Below are positions 35,279 through 43,992 of a DNA stretch of 64,000 bases, piece by piece; position 1 is the stretch's first letter, and every line of letters begins with the position of its first letter. Source of the stretch: Paenibacillus albidus (GTDB taxonomy: Bacteria; Bacillota; Bacilli; Paenibacillales; Paenibacillaceae); assembly GCF_014644435.1 (NCBI RefSeq), contig NZ_BMKR01000020.1, positions 1 through 64,000 of the forward strand, written 5' to 3'. The position numbers and the translations under genes were made by a program. The notes under the pieces are model-generated. The model was not told the origin of the DNA. It ran no database searches and was given only the letters and a program-made list of their open reading frames with translations.

Positions 35279-36169
35279 TTATTCCTCTTCTGGCACAATG
35301 ACGTGAAGATGGCGGGGAATAGTACTGAGCTCAAGGGGTAAAGGCGGTCCCTCTTCGCCATCTACATTCGTCCGGACCGGGTCTGTTGAGCTTACACTGA
35401 CATTCCGGGCAGTGAAATAAATGACATCCTTGTGATTCTTCAGGCTGCCAAGCAGTAAAGAGAGGCTGACCGTCAGCGTATTGAGCAGATTAAGATCCTT
35501 GAAGATAAAGCAGTGCAGCAGACCGTCGTCAACCACCGCATCGGGAGCCAGCTTCTCAAAACCGCCTACTGAATTGGTTAACGCGGCGATAAAAAGCGGG
35601 GTTTCGCCTTTCCAGGTCTGTCCGTCATGGCGAATGGTCAGGGAATGGGCGGTCTTGCCCGCAAGCTCCTTAATCCCTTCTTTCAAATAGGCGAAAGCAC
35701 CCAGCCTGGATTTATCTTCTGAAGATACGGAGGATAGGGATTCGGCCAGCGAACCTGTGGCCACGACATTTGCGAAGAACCGGTCGTTCAGGCGGCCGAT
35801 ATCCACATTCTGTATTCTGGAGGAAGTAAGAGTACGAATGGCCTGGGCGGGGTTCAGCGGTATCTGTAGGGCGCGGGCGAAATCATTAACCGTCCCGAGT
35901 GGCACCACGGCCAGCTTTGGAAGGTGAGGCTGGTCCATGAAGCCATTAATTGTTTCATGAAGCGTACCATCGCCGCCGATAGACACGACCAGGTCATAAT
36001 GTTCCTCGCAGGCTCTGATGCAGAAATGAGTGGCATCCAGTTCTTTGGCCGTCTTCATTACCGTAACCGCGTACCCTTGGCCCTGCAGAATATCTTCTAC
36101 ATTCCTGACATATTCCAGCGCTTCTTCCTTGCCGGAGGAGGGGTTGATAATAATCATGGCCTGCTGCAT
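35279..36169 (-). CDS. Diacylglycerol kinase family lipid kinase (YegS/BmrU type)
   Basis: A 296-residue soluble lipid kinase. The N-terminal domain has IIINPSSGK and the catalytic GGDGTLHE loop; PLGTVNDFARAL is the second signature; the C-terminal beta-sandwich contains NVDIGRLNDRFFANV, VDDGLLHCFIF and TNVDGEEGPPLP. Members phosphorylate diacylglycerol, sphingoid bases or phosphatidylglycerol. The ATG at 36169 has AGGA 8 bases upstream and is preferred to the TTG at 36175. It is monocistronic. Confidence 0.92.
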   Translation of the reverse strand: MQQAMIIINPSSGKEEALEYVRNVEDILQGQGYAVTVMKTAKELDATHFCIRACEEHYDLVVSIGGDGTLHETINGFMDQPHLPKLAVVPLGTVNDFARALQIPLNPAQAIRTLTSSRIQNVDIGRLNDRFFANVVATGSLAESLSSVSSEDKSRLGAFAYLKEGIKELAGKTAHSLTIRHDGQTWKGETPLFIAALTNSVGGFEKLAPDAVVDDGLLHCFIFKDLNLLNTLTVSLSLLLGSLKNHKDVIYFTARNVSVSSTDPVRTNVDGEEGPPLPLELSTIPRHLHVIVPEEE

Positions 36170-36255
36170 ACACAAATTCCTCTCTGAATGAAATTATTCA
36201 CTGCGCCTCTTACCCAATTACCCGAAAAAAGGACCTTTGATATCGCAGGGAAGGC

Positions 36256-36307
36256 TTGACAAAAGCAGGGAATTCGCATATTTTGTTATTAACAATTAGA
36301 TAATAAC
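36256..36307 (+). promoter_or_regulatory. Sigma-A promoter and operator of the NADAR gene
   Basis: TTGACA (36256-36261), 17-bp spacer, TATTTT (36279-36284). Immediately after the -10, GTTATTA (36285-36291) and TAATAAC (36301-36307) form a perfect 7-bp inverted repeat with a 9-bp spacer, covering the expected start of transcription. This placement is typical of a repressor site. Confidence 0.65.
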
Positions 36308-36394
36308 TAAAGGTTTGGAACATATAAAGCTTTTTAATTGGAGTAAGCAGCTGAACGAAAAGAAATCATTTATAACGTAGGAGGTTTTTGGCTA

Positions 36395-36961
36395 ATGTAT
36401 CATTTAGAGGATTTGCAGCAAGCGTACCGGAAAGGACAGAAGTTCAAGTTCTTATTCTTCTGGGGGCATACGCCGCCTGCCGGCGGCAGTATCAATCAGA
36501 GCTGTTTCAGCCAATGGTTCACCAGCCCGTTTACCGTGGATCATGAACAATACTCCTGTACCGAACAGTATATGATGGCGGAGAAGGCACGGCTGTTCGG
36601 GGACAAGGAGATGCTGAAGAAGATTATGGAGGCTGGGCATCCCAAAGCAATGAAGGCATATGGCCGGGCGGTTACCCCGTTTGACGCGAAGTTGTGGGAC
36701 CAAACCTGCTATGATATCGTCAAACGTGGAAATTTTGCCAAATTCACGCAGAACCCGGAACTCGGCAGCTTTCTGAAAGCAACCCAAAACCGTATTTTGG
36801 TCGAGGCCAGCCCGGCAGACCGTATCTGGGGAATCGGCATGGCCAAGGACCACCCCGAAGTGGAGAACCCCATGAAATGGAGAGGGAACAACCTGCTGGG
36901 CTTTGCTTTGGCCGAGGTGAGAGATCTTATGCTTGCAGAGGCAGAGGAGAGAGCTAAATAG
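36395..36961 (+). CDS. NADAR domain protein (YbiA-like)
   Basis: A 188-residue protein covering one NADAR domain. Diagnostic stretches are FFWGHTP, SCFSQWFTSPFTVDHEQYSCTEQYMM split over residues 38-62, EAGHPKAMKAYGRAV, TQNRILVEASPADRIWGIG and KWRGNNLLGFALAEVRDLM. NADAR enzymes are N-glycosidases linked to NAD, riboflavin intermediates and ADP-ribose; some remove ADP-ribose from guanine. GTAGGAGG precedes the ATG. A 150-base leader contains a strong promoter with an operator-like repeat. It overlaps the convergent hydrolase gene by 8 bases. Confidence 0.9.
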   Translation: MYHLEDLQQAYRKGQKFKFLFFWGHTPPAGGSINQSCFSQWFTSPFTVDHEQYSCTEQYMMAEKARLFGDKEMLKKIMEAGHPKAMKAYGRAVTPFDAKLWDQTCYDIVKRGNFAKFTQNPELGSFLKATQNRILVEASPADRIWGIGMAKDHPEVENPMKWRGNNLLGFALAEVRDLMLAEAEERAK

Positions 36962-37811
36962 AGAGCAGTTTGGAGTCGAGCCAAGGGCGAAGGAGCGGCA
37001 GAACTTTAGCTGCCTGCATAGCTCCGGTATGATCGAGCCCCTCAAGCACCGACACTTTCCATCCTAACGCCTCCAGCTCATGGCGATGATTGAGCAGAGG
37101 GCCGGCGATATTCACGGTAACATTGCCCCAGCGCTCGCCATATTCGATCCTGTCGGCAGAACCGGCAAAGCAGAGACGGGGGCAAGAAATGGAAGATTGT
37201 ACTGCCCGATCCTCAAAGTCTTGCAGCGACTGATATAAGGTAACGAACTGCTTAGTTTGTGCTTCGCTCATCGTCACTTCAACGGTGGACCAGTCGAACG
37301 TTGTACCGCCCCAGGCATCCCCGATGCCGGGGGAACTTGCAGCCGGGGAGGCAGCCATTTCATAAGTGGCGGCGGTAACCCGCAACATCTCCTTGTAGGG
37401 ACCTTCGATAGGCGGAAATCCGCCCATAATTAACGCCGACAGCCGGTTCGTCCGAAGGGCCAGCTGCATGCCGCTAAGTGCGAGCCAGGAATAACCGTAA
37501 TAGGCAAAGTGCGGCGCCCCTGCCGCATCGGCAATCGCCAGAAAGTCGCTGGAGATGTTAGCCGGTGTCAGAGTTTCCGGTTTGGGTGTTTGTTGGATAT
37601 GACCCTCATAGTCAAAAGCAATGACACGATAATGGCTGCTGAGCCCTTCGATAAGTGAACGTCCGAGTGCCGGATCTGCTCCCCATTTCAGCATTTCTTC
37701 GGCCTGCGGCCCTGTTGCCGGATGTGGATTGACCGGCAGCAGCAAGTCCGGCCCTGTGCCCTGCACCTCCGCTTCAATTACAGCCACGTCATGCATGGTT
37801 ACTTCAATCAT
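36954..37811 (-). CDS. Alpha/beta hydrolase
   Basis: A 285-residue alpha/beta-hydrolase-fold protein. The nucleophile elbow reads GYSWLALSG (near residue 104), so the last glycine of GxSxG is replaced by leucine. SCPRLCFAGSADRIEYGERW supplies the acid strand and LEGLDHTGAM the catalytic histidine near residue 264. Substrate unknown; no signal peptide. The ATG at 37811 has GGGAGG 9 bases upstream and is chosen over the 21-codon extension. It is divergent from the tandem-MerR gene, a possible regulator. Confidence 0.82.
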   Translation of the reverse strand: MIEVTMHDVAVIEAEVQGTGPDLLLPVNPHPATGPQAEEMLKWGADPALGRSLIEGLSSHYRVIAFDYEGHIQQTPKPETLTPANISSDFLAIADAAGAPHFAYYGYSWLALSGMQLALRTNRLSALIMGGFPPIEGPYKEMLRVTAATYEMAASPAASSPGIGDAWGGTTFDWSTVEVTMSEAQTKQFVTLYQSLQDFEDRAVQSSISCPRLCFAGSADRIEYGERWGNVTVNIAGPLLNHRHELEALGWKVSVLEGLDHTGAMQAAKVLPLLRPWLDSKLLSI

Positions 37812-37999
37812 GTACAGCTTCCTCCCCTTCATTCTATAAGTTGAAATCGTCCTACATAAACGAATATACAACATTGATGCAAGTGAGAAAGTAAGGTGAT
37901 GGAAGGGCTTGTTTTTTAATATTGTTATTCAAAAAAGATTGTCAAAGCACTTTAAGCTTTTAATTTAAGGTTTGCGTTGGAGGGTGATTTTTGGTAGCT

Positions 38000-38015
38000 T
38001 AGGAGACAACTCCTA
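38000..38015. promoter_or_regulatory. Inverted repeat before the tandem-MerR gene
   Basis: TAGGAG-ACAA-CTCCTA is a perfect palindrome 19 bases before the ATG at 38035, in the region shared with the divergent hydrolase. It could be an operator or an RNA hairpin at the translation start region. Confidence 0.4.
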
Positions 38016-38034
38016 CCTGTCATGAGGTGACGAA

Positions 38035-38739
38035 ATGACCTATTACCGACCCAAAGATATCGCCAAGGAGCTGAATATCAGCACCAGTGCGCTGAGACAT
38101 TATGAAGCTTGGGGTGTTGTACCGGCACCTGAGCGGTCAGAGAACGGCTATCGTCTGTACACCGGCCTGCATCTGGCCTATTTCCGCTGTCTGCGGGCGA
38201 TGACTCCCGGCTTCGGCTACAAAGTAACCTATGAGGTGCTTCGTTATATTCAGCAAGGAGAACTGGATCAAGCCTTATGGTTGGTGAGTGCTGAGCAGGC
38301 CGGTCTGCAGGAAGAGAAAAAAATGGCTGACCAGACGTTGGCCTTGCTGCAAGCTCCCGACTTAACGCTGTTCAAAGGCAAAACGATCCCGGCTAAAATG
38401 ACTATCGGCGAAGTGGCGGCTCTAACCCATGTGGAGACTTCGGCCATCCGCCACTGGGAGCGTGAAGGGCTCCTGCTGCCGCAAAGAGATCCCGACAATG
38501 GATATCGTATGTATACTCCTGTGCATGTTCGGCAAATTCTGCTCATCCGCACCTTGCGGAGAACCGTGTATTATTTGGAGCGGATGAGAGACATTGTGGA
38601 GGCCGTCCAGCATTACAACATTGAACAAGCGAAGCAAGTCACCGAGAATGCGCTGATAAGCATACATCTCCGCAACCGCCAGCAGTACAGTGGTGTACAT
38701 GAGCTTATGGAGCTGTGCGGCGTAGTAGGATTACTTTAA
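38035..38739 (+). CDS. Tandem MerR-domain regulator
   Basis: A 234-residue protein with two complete MerR-type winged-helix domains in one chain: residues 3-70 (YRPKDIAKELNISTSALRHY, NGYRLYT) and residues 122-190 (MTIGEVAALTHVETSAIRHW, NGYRMYT). A helical linker joins them, and the second is followed by a short helical tail without a recognisable ligand domain. MerR proteins normally dimerise, so this protein may bind as a pseudodimer. GAGGTGA lies 4 bases before the ATG. It is divergent from the alpha/beta hydrolase gene. Confidence 0.88.
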   Translation: MTYYRPKDIAKELNISTSALRHYEAWGVVPAPERSENGYRLYTGLHLAYFRCLRAMTPGFGYKVTYEVLRYIQQGELDQALWLVSAEQAGLQEEKKMADQTLALLQAPDLTLFKGKTIPAKMTIGEVAALTHVETSAIRHWEREGLLLPQRDPDNGYRMYTPVHVRQILLIRTLRRTVYYLERMRDIVEAVQHYNIEQAKQVTENALISIHLRNRQQYSGVHELMELCGVVGLL

Positions 38740-38803
38740 GTGTTCTGACTGACAACGTTATAGAAGAATGCTGGCCCGTAAGACGGACGCCGCTCTATGG
38801 TCC

Positions 38804-39655
38804 TTATCTATAAACAATACATCCTCTTTGTTCCAATTGCTCCAGGTTCTCGTTTGCTTGCAAATGGTGATTCCATCTTAGATCAAGCTTCTCCAGACGT
38901 TCAAGCCTTAGGATGGAGTCCGGCAGATCCCGCAGAAGGTTGTCTCTCAAATCCAGCTCTATAAGGTTGTCCAATGCACCGATCTCTTCGGGAAGCTGGT
39001 TGATTTTGTTTTTTCTAAAGCTTAGCCGCCTTAATTTGCCAAGCCTGCCGAGGGACGGGGGGGGTTCGGTTAACCGGTTATCATTGGCATCCAGTACACG
39101 CAGTTCTTCCAGTGCCCCCAAATGTTCCGGCAGGCTCATTAAATGGTTGCCATAGACATGAAGCTCTCTTAAACTGCTGATTTGGGTGATGGAGTCGGGC
39201 AGACTAACCAGCTGATTATTGTATACCCGCAGCTCGATCAGACTCTTTAGATCACCTATGTTGCGGGGCAGTTTTTTCAGCAGATTATCCGTCACATTTA
39301 GATACTTAAGTTGCCCAAGAGCACAGAGCTGTTCGGGCAGCTGCTCGAACTGATTATTGCTGAGGTATAAAAAAGAATCCAATCCTTGCAGCTTGCCAAT
39401 CCCCCCAGGCAGAACCTTCATGCGATTATGACCCAGATCCAGCATCCGTAAATGAACCAAACGCCCGACCTCCTCGGACAGCATTTCAATATTGTTGTCT
39501 GCATAATTTAACACTTCCAATGTATCATGAATAAAAAGCCGCTCAGGGATCTCCGAAATCTGATTGTTATAAAGACTTAGCTCCGTGAGGTTTTGGGTTT
39601 CGAAGACGATAGCCGGCGTTTCAGTCAGTCCTTTTCCATCAAAATTATATTTCAT
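38804..39655 (-). CDS. Leucine-rich repeat protein
   Basis: A 283-residue protein made almost entirely of about ten 23-residue leucine-rich repeats of the bacterial type (for example LKYLNVTDNLLKKLPRNIGD, LRELHVYGNHLMSLPEHLG, LIELDLRDNLLRDLPDSILR). No signal peptide, membrane anchor or cell-wall sorting signal is present, so it should be cytoplasmic and act as a protein-binding scaffold. The ATG at 39655 has GGAGAG 6 bases upstream; the longer frame to 39730 lacks one. It is divergent from a Crp/Fnr-type regulator gene. Confidence 0.9.
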   Translation of the reverse strand: MKYNFDGKGLTETPAIVFETQNLTELSLYNNQISEIPERLFIHDTLEVLNYADNNIEMLSEEVGRLVHLRMLDLGHNRMKVLPGGIGKLQGLDSFLYLSNNQFEQLPEQLCALGQLKYLNVTDNLLKKLPRNIGDLKSLIELRVYNNQLVSLPDSITQISSLRELHVYGNHLMSLPEHLGALEELRVLDANDNRLTEPPPSLGRLGKLRRLSFRKNKINQLPEEIGALDNLIELDLRDNLLRDLPDSILRLERLEKLDLRWNHHLQANENLEQLEQRGCIVYR

Positions 39656-39762
39656 GAATATCTCTCCTTTTGCAGCGCTACGATAGAATATAGCAGGACT
39701 TTGATCTATTATCTGTATGATGGCATACAAATCTAATTTGTTATGCAGAAGGGGATTTTGAT

Positions 39763-40446
39763 ATGGAAGACTCGTTTTGGGCGGAGATTCCGCTCTTCCA
39801 GGGATTAAGCCCGGAGGAGATCGGGACAGTCTGCGGATTATTCACCCGTAAAGCGTATTCTAAGGGGAAGCTGATTTTTGCAGAATCAGATCCGGGGGCT
39901 AATGCATACGTCATCCATACGGGAATTCTAAGAGTGTTTGCTACGACAAAAGGAAGAGAGCATACGGTGGACCTTTTCGGAAAAGGGGACTTCTTCGGAG
40001 ATTTGGAAGTTATTCATCCATCGAATATAAGATTACTATCGGCCGTTGCCATGAGTGATATGGTGGTGTTTGAGATCAGGCGGGAACCGTTTGAACGTCT
40101 GCTTGCCGATTACCCGGCGGTGAACAACCGTTTTCTGCTGCTTCAGATGGACCGCCTAATCCTCTCCAACCGGATGCTTCACGAAATGAAGATTTATGAT
40201 GCCAGGGCGCGCACGATTTTTACCTTGGGCAGGCTCTATCAGAGGTTCGGCGCACAAGAGCAAGGTAGGCATTATATTGATCTTAGACTGACCCATCAGC
40301 AAGTTGCCGATATGATTGGAACCTTGCGTGAGACTACTACCCTTGTATTGAAGGATTTGCAGGATCACCGGATCATCGACATCCGTCAGCAACAGATTAC
40401 CGTACTGGACCCAGGGTATTTGCTTGAGTATAGACAAGGGGATTAG
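39763..40446 (+). CDS. Crp/Fnr family transcriptional regulator
   Basis: A 227-residue regulator. Residues 8-125 are a cyclic-nucleotide-binding-like beta barrel (KGKLIFAESDPGANAYVIHTG, FGKGDFFGDLEVIHPS), followed by the dimerisation helix and a C-terminal winged helix with LTHQQVADMIGTLRETTTLV near residue 178. No cysteine cluster for an Fe-S centre is visible, so it is Crp-like rather than Fnr-like. The effector is unknown. AAGGGG lies about 9 bases before the ATG. Confidence 0.92.
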   Translation: MEDSFWAEIPLFQGLSPEEIGTVCGLFTRKAYSKGKLIFAESDPGANAYVIHTGILRVFATTKGREHTVDLFGKGDFFGDLEVIHPSNIRLLSAVAMSDMVVFEIRREPFERLLADYPAVNNRFLLLQMDRLILSNRMLHEMKIYDARARTIFTLGRLYQRFGAQEQGRHYIDLRLTHQQVADMIGTLRETTTLVLKDLQDHRIIDIRQQQITVLDPGYLLEYRQGD

Positions 40447-40572
40447 AGAAAGGACTATTTGAAAACAGAAACAATAGTTCTAATGGCCTACCATAATTTT
40501 CTTGAATTAATTTATAAATTACCATACAATTAATAACAAATTATAAATATAAATGATATAAGGTGGGTACTT

Positions 40573-41337
40573 ATGAAGAAGCTAGTTTTGTTAGTGATGT
40601 CCATGGTATTGCTTTTTCCAATCAGCGCTTTTGCAGCAAGCAGAGATTTGCTGGATTATGTGGCTGTATATGTGGAGAGAGAGGACCTGTATGCAGGTGA
40701 AACTGTCGAAATGGCGGTCGATCCCAAAGGTTCTGAAACTTATGATTCGATACCGGCAATTGTTGTAAAGTCTTCGGACGAATCGGTTCTTAAGGTTTCA
40801 GGAGATCTTACAAGCCTAGAAGTAACGGGGGTCTCGGAAGGAGTCGCAGATGTAATTGTCTCCTCTACAAGTGACTACGATGAGCTCAGATTTACGTTTT
40901 ATGTGACGGAAGATACACAGCTGCCTCAGCAACTGCTGGATCTTCAGCAATATTATGATGATTTGACGTATGCCGCAGAATTAGAAGAGAAAGCTACCAC
41001 TGAATACAACAAACATAATATCGTGGACAGCAGCAACAGGAAGCAGGCTTACATCTCATTTAACACGATAATTGTTCCGAGCTATACAAAGTTTAGAATT
41101 GAACTCAAGAAAGTGACTCCTGCCAACCCTGAGCTGGTCAAGATTCACAAGTTGTCTTTGGAGGGTACCCGGCTCCAACTGGAGGGGTTTACTATGATGC
41201 AGAAGGTTCTTTATAATCCGAATGTCAAGTTTGGAATGTTCTCTGCAGCCAATAAAAAAATCGCTGCGGGCGAGAAATACCTGGATGCTTTTACGAAATC
41301 TTTAGATCAATACCAGGACAAGTACTCTAACTACTAA
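40573..41337 (+). CDS. Secreted protein with Ig-like domain, unknown function
   Basis: A 254-residue exported protein. The signal peptide (residues 1-21) ends in SAFA-A. Residues 25-115 resemble a bacterial Ig-like (Big2-type) beta domain with a VSEGVADVIVSST stretch, and residues 115-254 are mainly helical with Y, K and E. There is no LPXTG or other anchor. AAGGTGG lies 6 bases before the ATG. The upstream region 40447-40572 is very AT-rich. Confidence 0.78.
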   Translation: MKKLVLLVMSMVLLFPISAFAASRDLLDYVAVYVEREDLYAGETVEMAVDPKGSETYDSIPAIVVKSSDESVLKVSGDLTSLEVTGVSEGVADVIVSSTSDYDELRFTFYVTEDTQLPQQLLDLQQYYDDLTYAAELEEKATTEYNKHNIVDSSNRKQAYISFNTIIVPSYTKFRIELKKVTPANPELVKIHKLSLEGTRLQLEGFTMMQKVLYNPNVKFGMFSAANKKIAAGEKYLDAFTKSLDQYQDKYSNY

Positions 41338-41393
41338 AGTTGCTGTGAGGCGCCTGACCAGGCCCTCCACAGATAGAAATGGAGCCTAGCGAA

Positions 41394-41729
41394 ATGTCTA
41401 ATCTGCCCAATTGTCCGGAGTGCAATTCCGAATACACCTACGAAGACGGAAGCCTGCTGGTTTGTCCGGAATGTGCGCATGAGTGGACGCTGGAAGCGGA
41501 GAACCATGAGGGAAACAAAATTGTGAAGGATGCCAACGGCAACGTCTTGCACGATGGCGATTCAGTAAGTGTGATCAAAGACCTGAAGGTCAAAGGAAGC
41601 TCATCGGTCTTAAAGATTGGTACCAAAGTGAAAAACATCCGTCTGGTGGACGGAGACCATGATATTGATTGCAAAATTGACGGCTTCGGAGCCATGAAAC
41701 TGAAATCCGAGTTTGTCAAAAAGATCTAA
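41394..41729 (+). CDS. phnA: PhnA/YjdM zinc-ribbon protein
   Basis: A 111-residue protein with an N-terminal zinc ribbon (CPEC near residue 7 and CPEC near residue 24) and a C-terminal domain with [20 protein letters not shown] and [18 protein letters not shown], diagnostic of the PhnA/YjdM family. The name derives from proximity to phosphonate genes in E. coli, but the protein is not needed for phosphonate use and its function is unclear. The ATG at 41394 has GGAG 9 bases upstream; the ATG at 41379 has no such site. Confidence 0.9.
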   Translation: MSNLPNCPECNSEYTYEDGSLLVCPECAHEWTLEAENHEGNKIVKDANGNVLHDGDSVSVIKDLKVKGSSSVLKIGTKVKNIRLVDGDHDIDCKIDGFGAMKLKSEFVKKI

Positions 41730-41743
41730 TGAGCAGTCAGCAA

Positions 41744-41775
41744 AAGAGCCAGCCCTCAGGGGTTGGCTCTTTTTG
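41744..41775. terminator. Terminator after phnA
   Basis: AGAGCCAGCCC pairs with GGGGTTGGCTCT (one G-U), then five T. TTTT follows on the minus strand too, so it may also end the UvrC-like gene. Confidence 0.85.
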
Positions 41776-41797
41776 TTGCGTGTAAGTCATCTGTTTA

Positions 41798-42877
41798 TCA
41801 GGCTTCGATCAGTTCGGCAACCGCTGCATTTAATGCGGGCGTGTCTCCTCCGGCAAGCCATTCCCCGGGAATGCTGATATAACGGCAGGAATTGCCCTGC
41901 AGATGGCTATAAATGATCTGGGCCTCGTCAATGTCATCCCGGCTGAGGGGGAGGGAGGGGTGAGCAGAAGGCAGCTTGAAATGCTCCATTATTGCGGATT
42001 GTACAACAGAATGGAGCTGTTCTGTACCAAGGTGCCCGGTGGCGATTCTGGCCGCCCCAATCATTCGATGGCCCTTAATCAGCATAAGCTTGGAGTGGTG
42101 CTCATCCATCGGTTCAAAGACAGCAAGGTTCTGATTCTCTTGGGCGAACCGGGTGATTTTTTCCTTATGAAGTAGGGAGCTGACCGCTGCGATAGAGTCG
42201 CGGGTTTTGGCTGCCGTCTCAAAATCAAATCGTTCCGCTGCCCCGGCCATCCGCTGCTCCATCTCCTTCAGAATTCCCGTGTCAGTTCCATTCAATAAGG
42301 CAATAATACGATCTAGAATGTCCTCATATCGCTTTACGGCGTCCGCTGTTCCGGTACACACACCAAGGCACAGGCCGAGCGAATGATTGAGACAAGGAGA
42401 ATTCCTGATATGAGGACTGCTGCACAGAATGTGCAAGCTTTCTTTCAGTCCCAGCACCGCTCTTTCCACAGTACCTCTGCTGGTATAAGGGCCAAAACAA
42501 AGATTGCCGCCCGGTTCACCGGGGTCATAGGAAAGCTCAATCTGCCGGCAGGGACGGGCTGTCCGTATGATAATATAGGTATAGGCTAAGGGGTTTTTCA
42601 TTTTTTTATTATACATCGGTTTGATTTGCTTGATCAGGCTGCATTCCAGCAGGAAGGCTTCGAACTCGGTATCCGTCAGGATAACCTCCAGATCTCTGAT
42701 ATGCTGGACAAGCCGCTTTACTTTGGGAGAGTGTGATTTGGCATTATGAAAATAAGACTGGACTCTTTTTTTGAGAGACTTGGCTTTGCCGACATAAATA
42801 ATATGGCCCAGACTGTCCTTCATCAGATACACGCCGGGTGATAAGGGGAGGCTGGTGACTTTTTCAGCTAGATTCAT
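41798..42877 (-). CDS. Short UvrC-like GIY-YIG protein
   Basis: A 359-residue relative of the N-terminal half of UvrC. Residues 10-90 are a GIY-YIG nuclease domain (SPGVYLMKDSLGHIIYVGKA, KSYF-type segment, FEAFLLECSLIKQ), and residues 205-235 a UVR motif (EQRMAGAAERFDFETAAKTR) used to bind UvrB. The RNase H-like nuclease and helix-hairpin-helix domains of full UvrC (about 600 residues) are missing. It would make only the 3' incision, as E. coli Cho does, or act in regulation. A cysteine-rich stretch (CSSPHIRNSPCLNHSLGLCL) may bind metal, as in UvrC. GGAGG lies 7 bases before the ATG. Confidence 0.88.
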   Translation of the reverse strand: MNLAEKVTSLPLSPGVYLMKDSLGHIIYVGKAKSLKKRVQSYFHNAKSHSPKVKRLVQHIRDLEVILTDTEFEAFLLECSLIKQIKPMYNKKMKNPLAYTYIIIRTARPCRQIELSYDPGEPGGNLCFGPYTSRGTVERAVLGLKESLHILCSSPHIRNSPCLNHSLGLCLGVCTGTADAVKRYEDILDRIIALLNGTDTGILKEMEQRMAGAAERFDFETAAKTRDSIAAVSSLLHKEKITRFAQENQNLAVFEPMDEHHSKLMLIKGHRMIGAARIATGHLGTEQLHSVVQSAIMEHFKLPSAHPSLPLSRDDIDEAQIIYSHLQGNSCRYISIPGEWLAGGDTPALNAAVAELIEA

Positions 42878-43107
42878 ACGAATTCCTCCGTCGCCATCAT
42901 GTGGTTAAACCTGTGTCTTCATTATAGTCTATGAATTCATGCCGGTGAATTAAATCTATTATGGAGGATAGGAGAGCAGGGCCCGGGAATTCGGGTATAC
43001 AAATAGGAGAAGAATCAGCCTGAAAAAATATTATGCACCGTGATACAGGGAACGTTCGTAGTGATTCTAAACAATAGATGACCAATCTGCCAAAAGGGGA
43101 TGACGAC

Positions 43108-43947
43108 ATGACCGACAATCAACCAACCGCAACACATCTGGAGACGCCGGAACAACTGCACTCCGCGCTGTCTGAAATCGTCAAATGGGAAAAGGAACAG
43201 AATAAGCTGATGATCTGGGACCGCATCACCCGTCTGCCGTTCAAGCTGCTGGATAAGGTAACGCCGAAATTTATTCATGAGAAGGTGGGCCAGCTTCTGG
43301 ACGAGCTTGGCGGATACATCCAGAATGGCGGAAACTATCTGGTGGCCGGACGAAAAGTGGGCTCACTGGTCTCCAAGGCCAGCCTGGCAACGGGAGGACC
43401 GGATGACGGTCCGTACTCTCTCGCTGCAATGGATGCAGCTGCACTTCAGCTGTCGGAGAGCGGGCAGAATGCCGCGACTGCGCAAGGGGCAACAACAGGC
43501 TTCGGCGGGGTATTTACCTTGGCAGCCGACATCCCGGCTATACTGGGGTTGTCCTTGAAGGTGATCCAGGAGATTGCCCTTTGTTATGGGTATGATCCTA
43601 CAGACAAGGCGGAACGGATCTTTACGGTTAAAGTGATGCAGTTCGCCTCCTCGGATGTAGTGGGCAAGCGGACTATTTTAGAAGAATTGAATTTGCAGGC
43701 AGGCGGGGACGGTGACATCCGGGCTGCTACAACAGCTGCGGTCTCGAAGATTCAAGGCTGGAAAGAGGTAATCACCGTCTACCGCGACAACTGGGGCTGG
43801 AAAAAGCTGCTGCAAACCATCCCGGTAGCCGGGATGTTCTTTGGCGCGTATACGAACCGGAAAGCACTGGGTGAGGTGGCGGAAGCCGCCAGGATGCTGT
43901 ACCGGAAGAGACGGATTCTGGAGCGGCTGAAGGAGAGCGGGGTATAG
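43108..43947 (+). CDS. EcsC family protein
   Basis: A 279-residue protein of the EcsC family. Conserved features are the PEQLHSALSEIVKWEKEQNK start, a central glycine/alanine-rich amphipathic region (TTGFGGVFTLAADIPAILGL), ALCYGYDP and IPVAGMFFGAYTNRKALGEV near the C-terminus. In B. subtilis EcsC is encoded with the EcsAB transporter, but its function is unknown; here it stands alone. The ATG at 43108 has AAAGGGG 8 bases upstream and is preferred to the frame start at 43078. Confidence 0.88.
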   Translation: MTDNQPTATHLETPEQLHSALSEIVKWEKEQNKLMIWDRITRLPFKLLDKVTPKFIHEKVGQLLDELGGYIQNGGNYLVAGRKVGSLVSKASLATGGPDDGPYSLAAMDAAALQLSESGQNAATAQGATTGFGGVFTLAADIPAILGLSLKVIQEIALCYGYDPTDKAERIFTVKVMQFASSDVVGKRTILEELNLQAGGDGDIRAATTAAVSKIQGWKEVITVYRDNWGWKKLLQTIPVAGMFFGAYTNRKALGEVAEAARMLYRKRRILERLKESGV

Positions 43948-43992
43948 CATCAGGACAAGGGTAAACATGATAAAGATGTGGAGGCTGCATTC

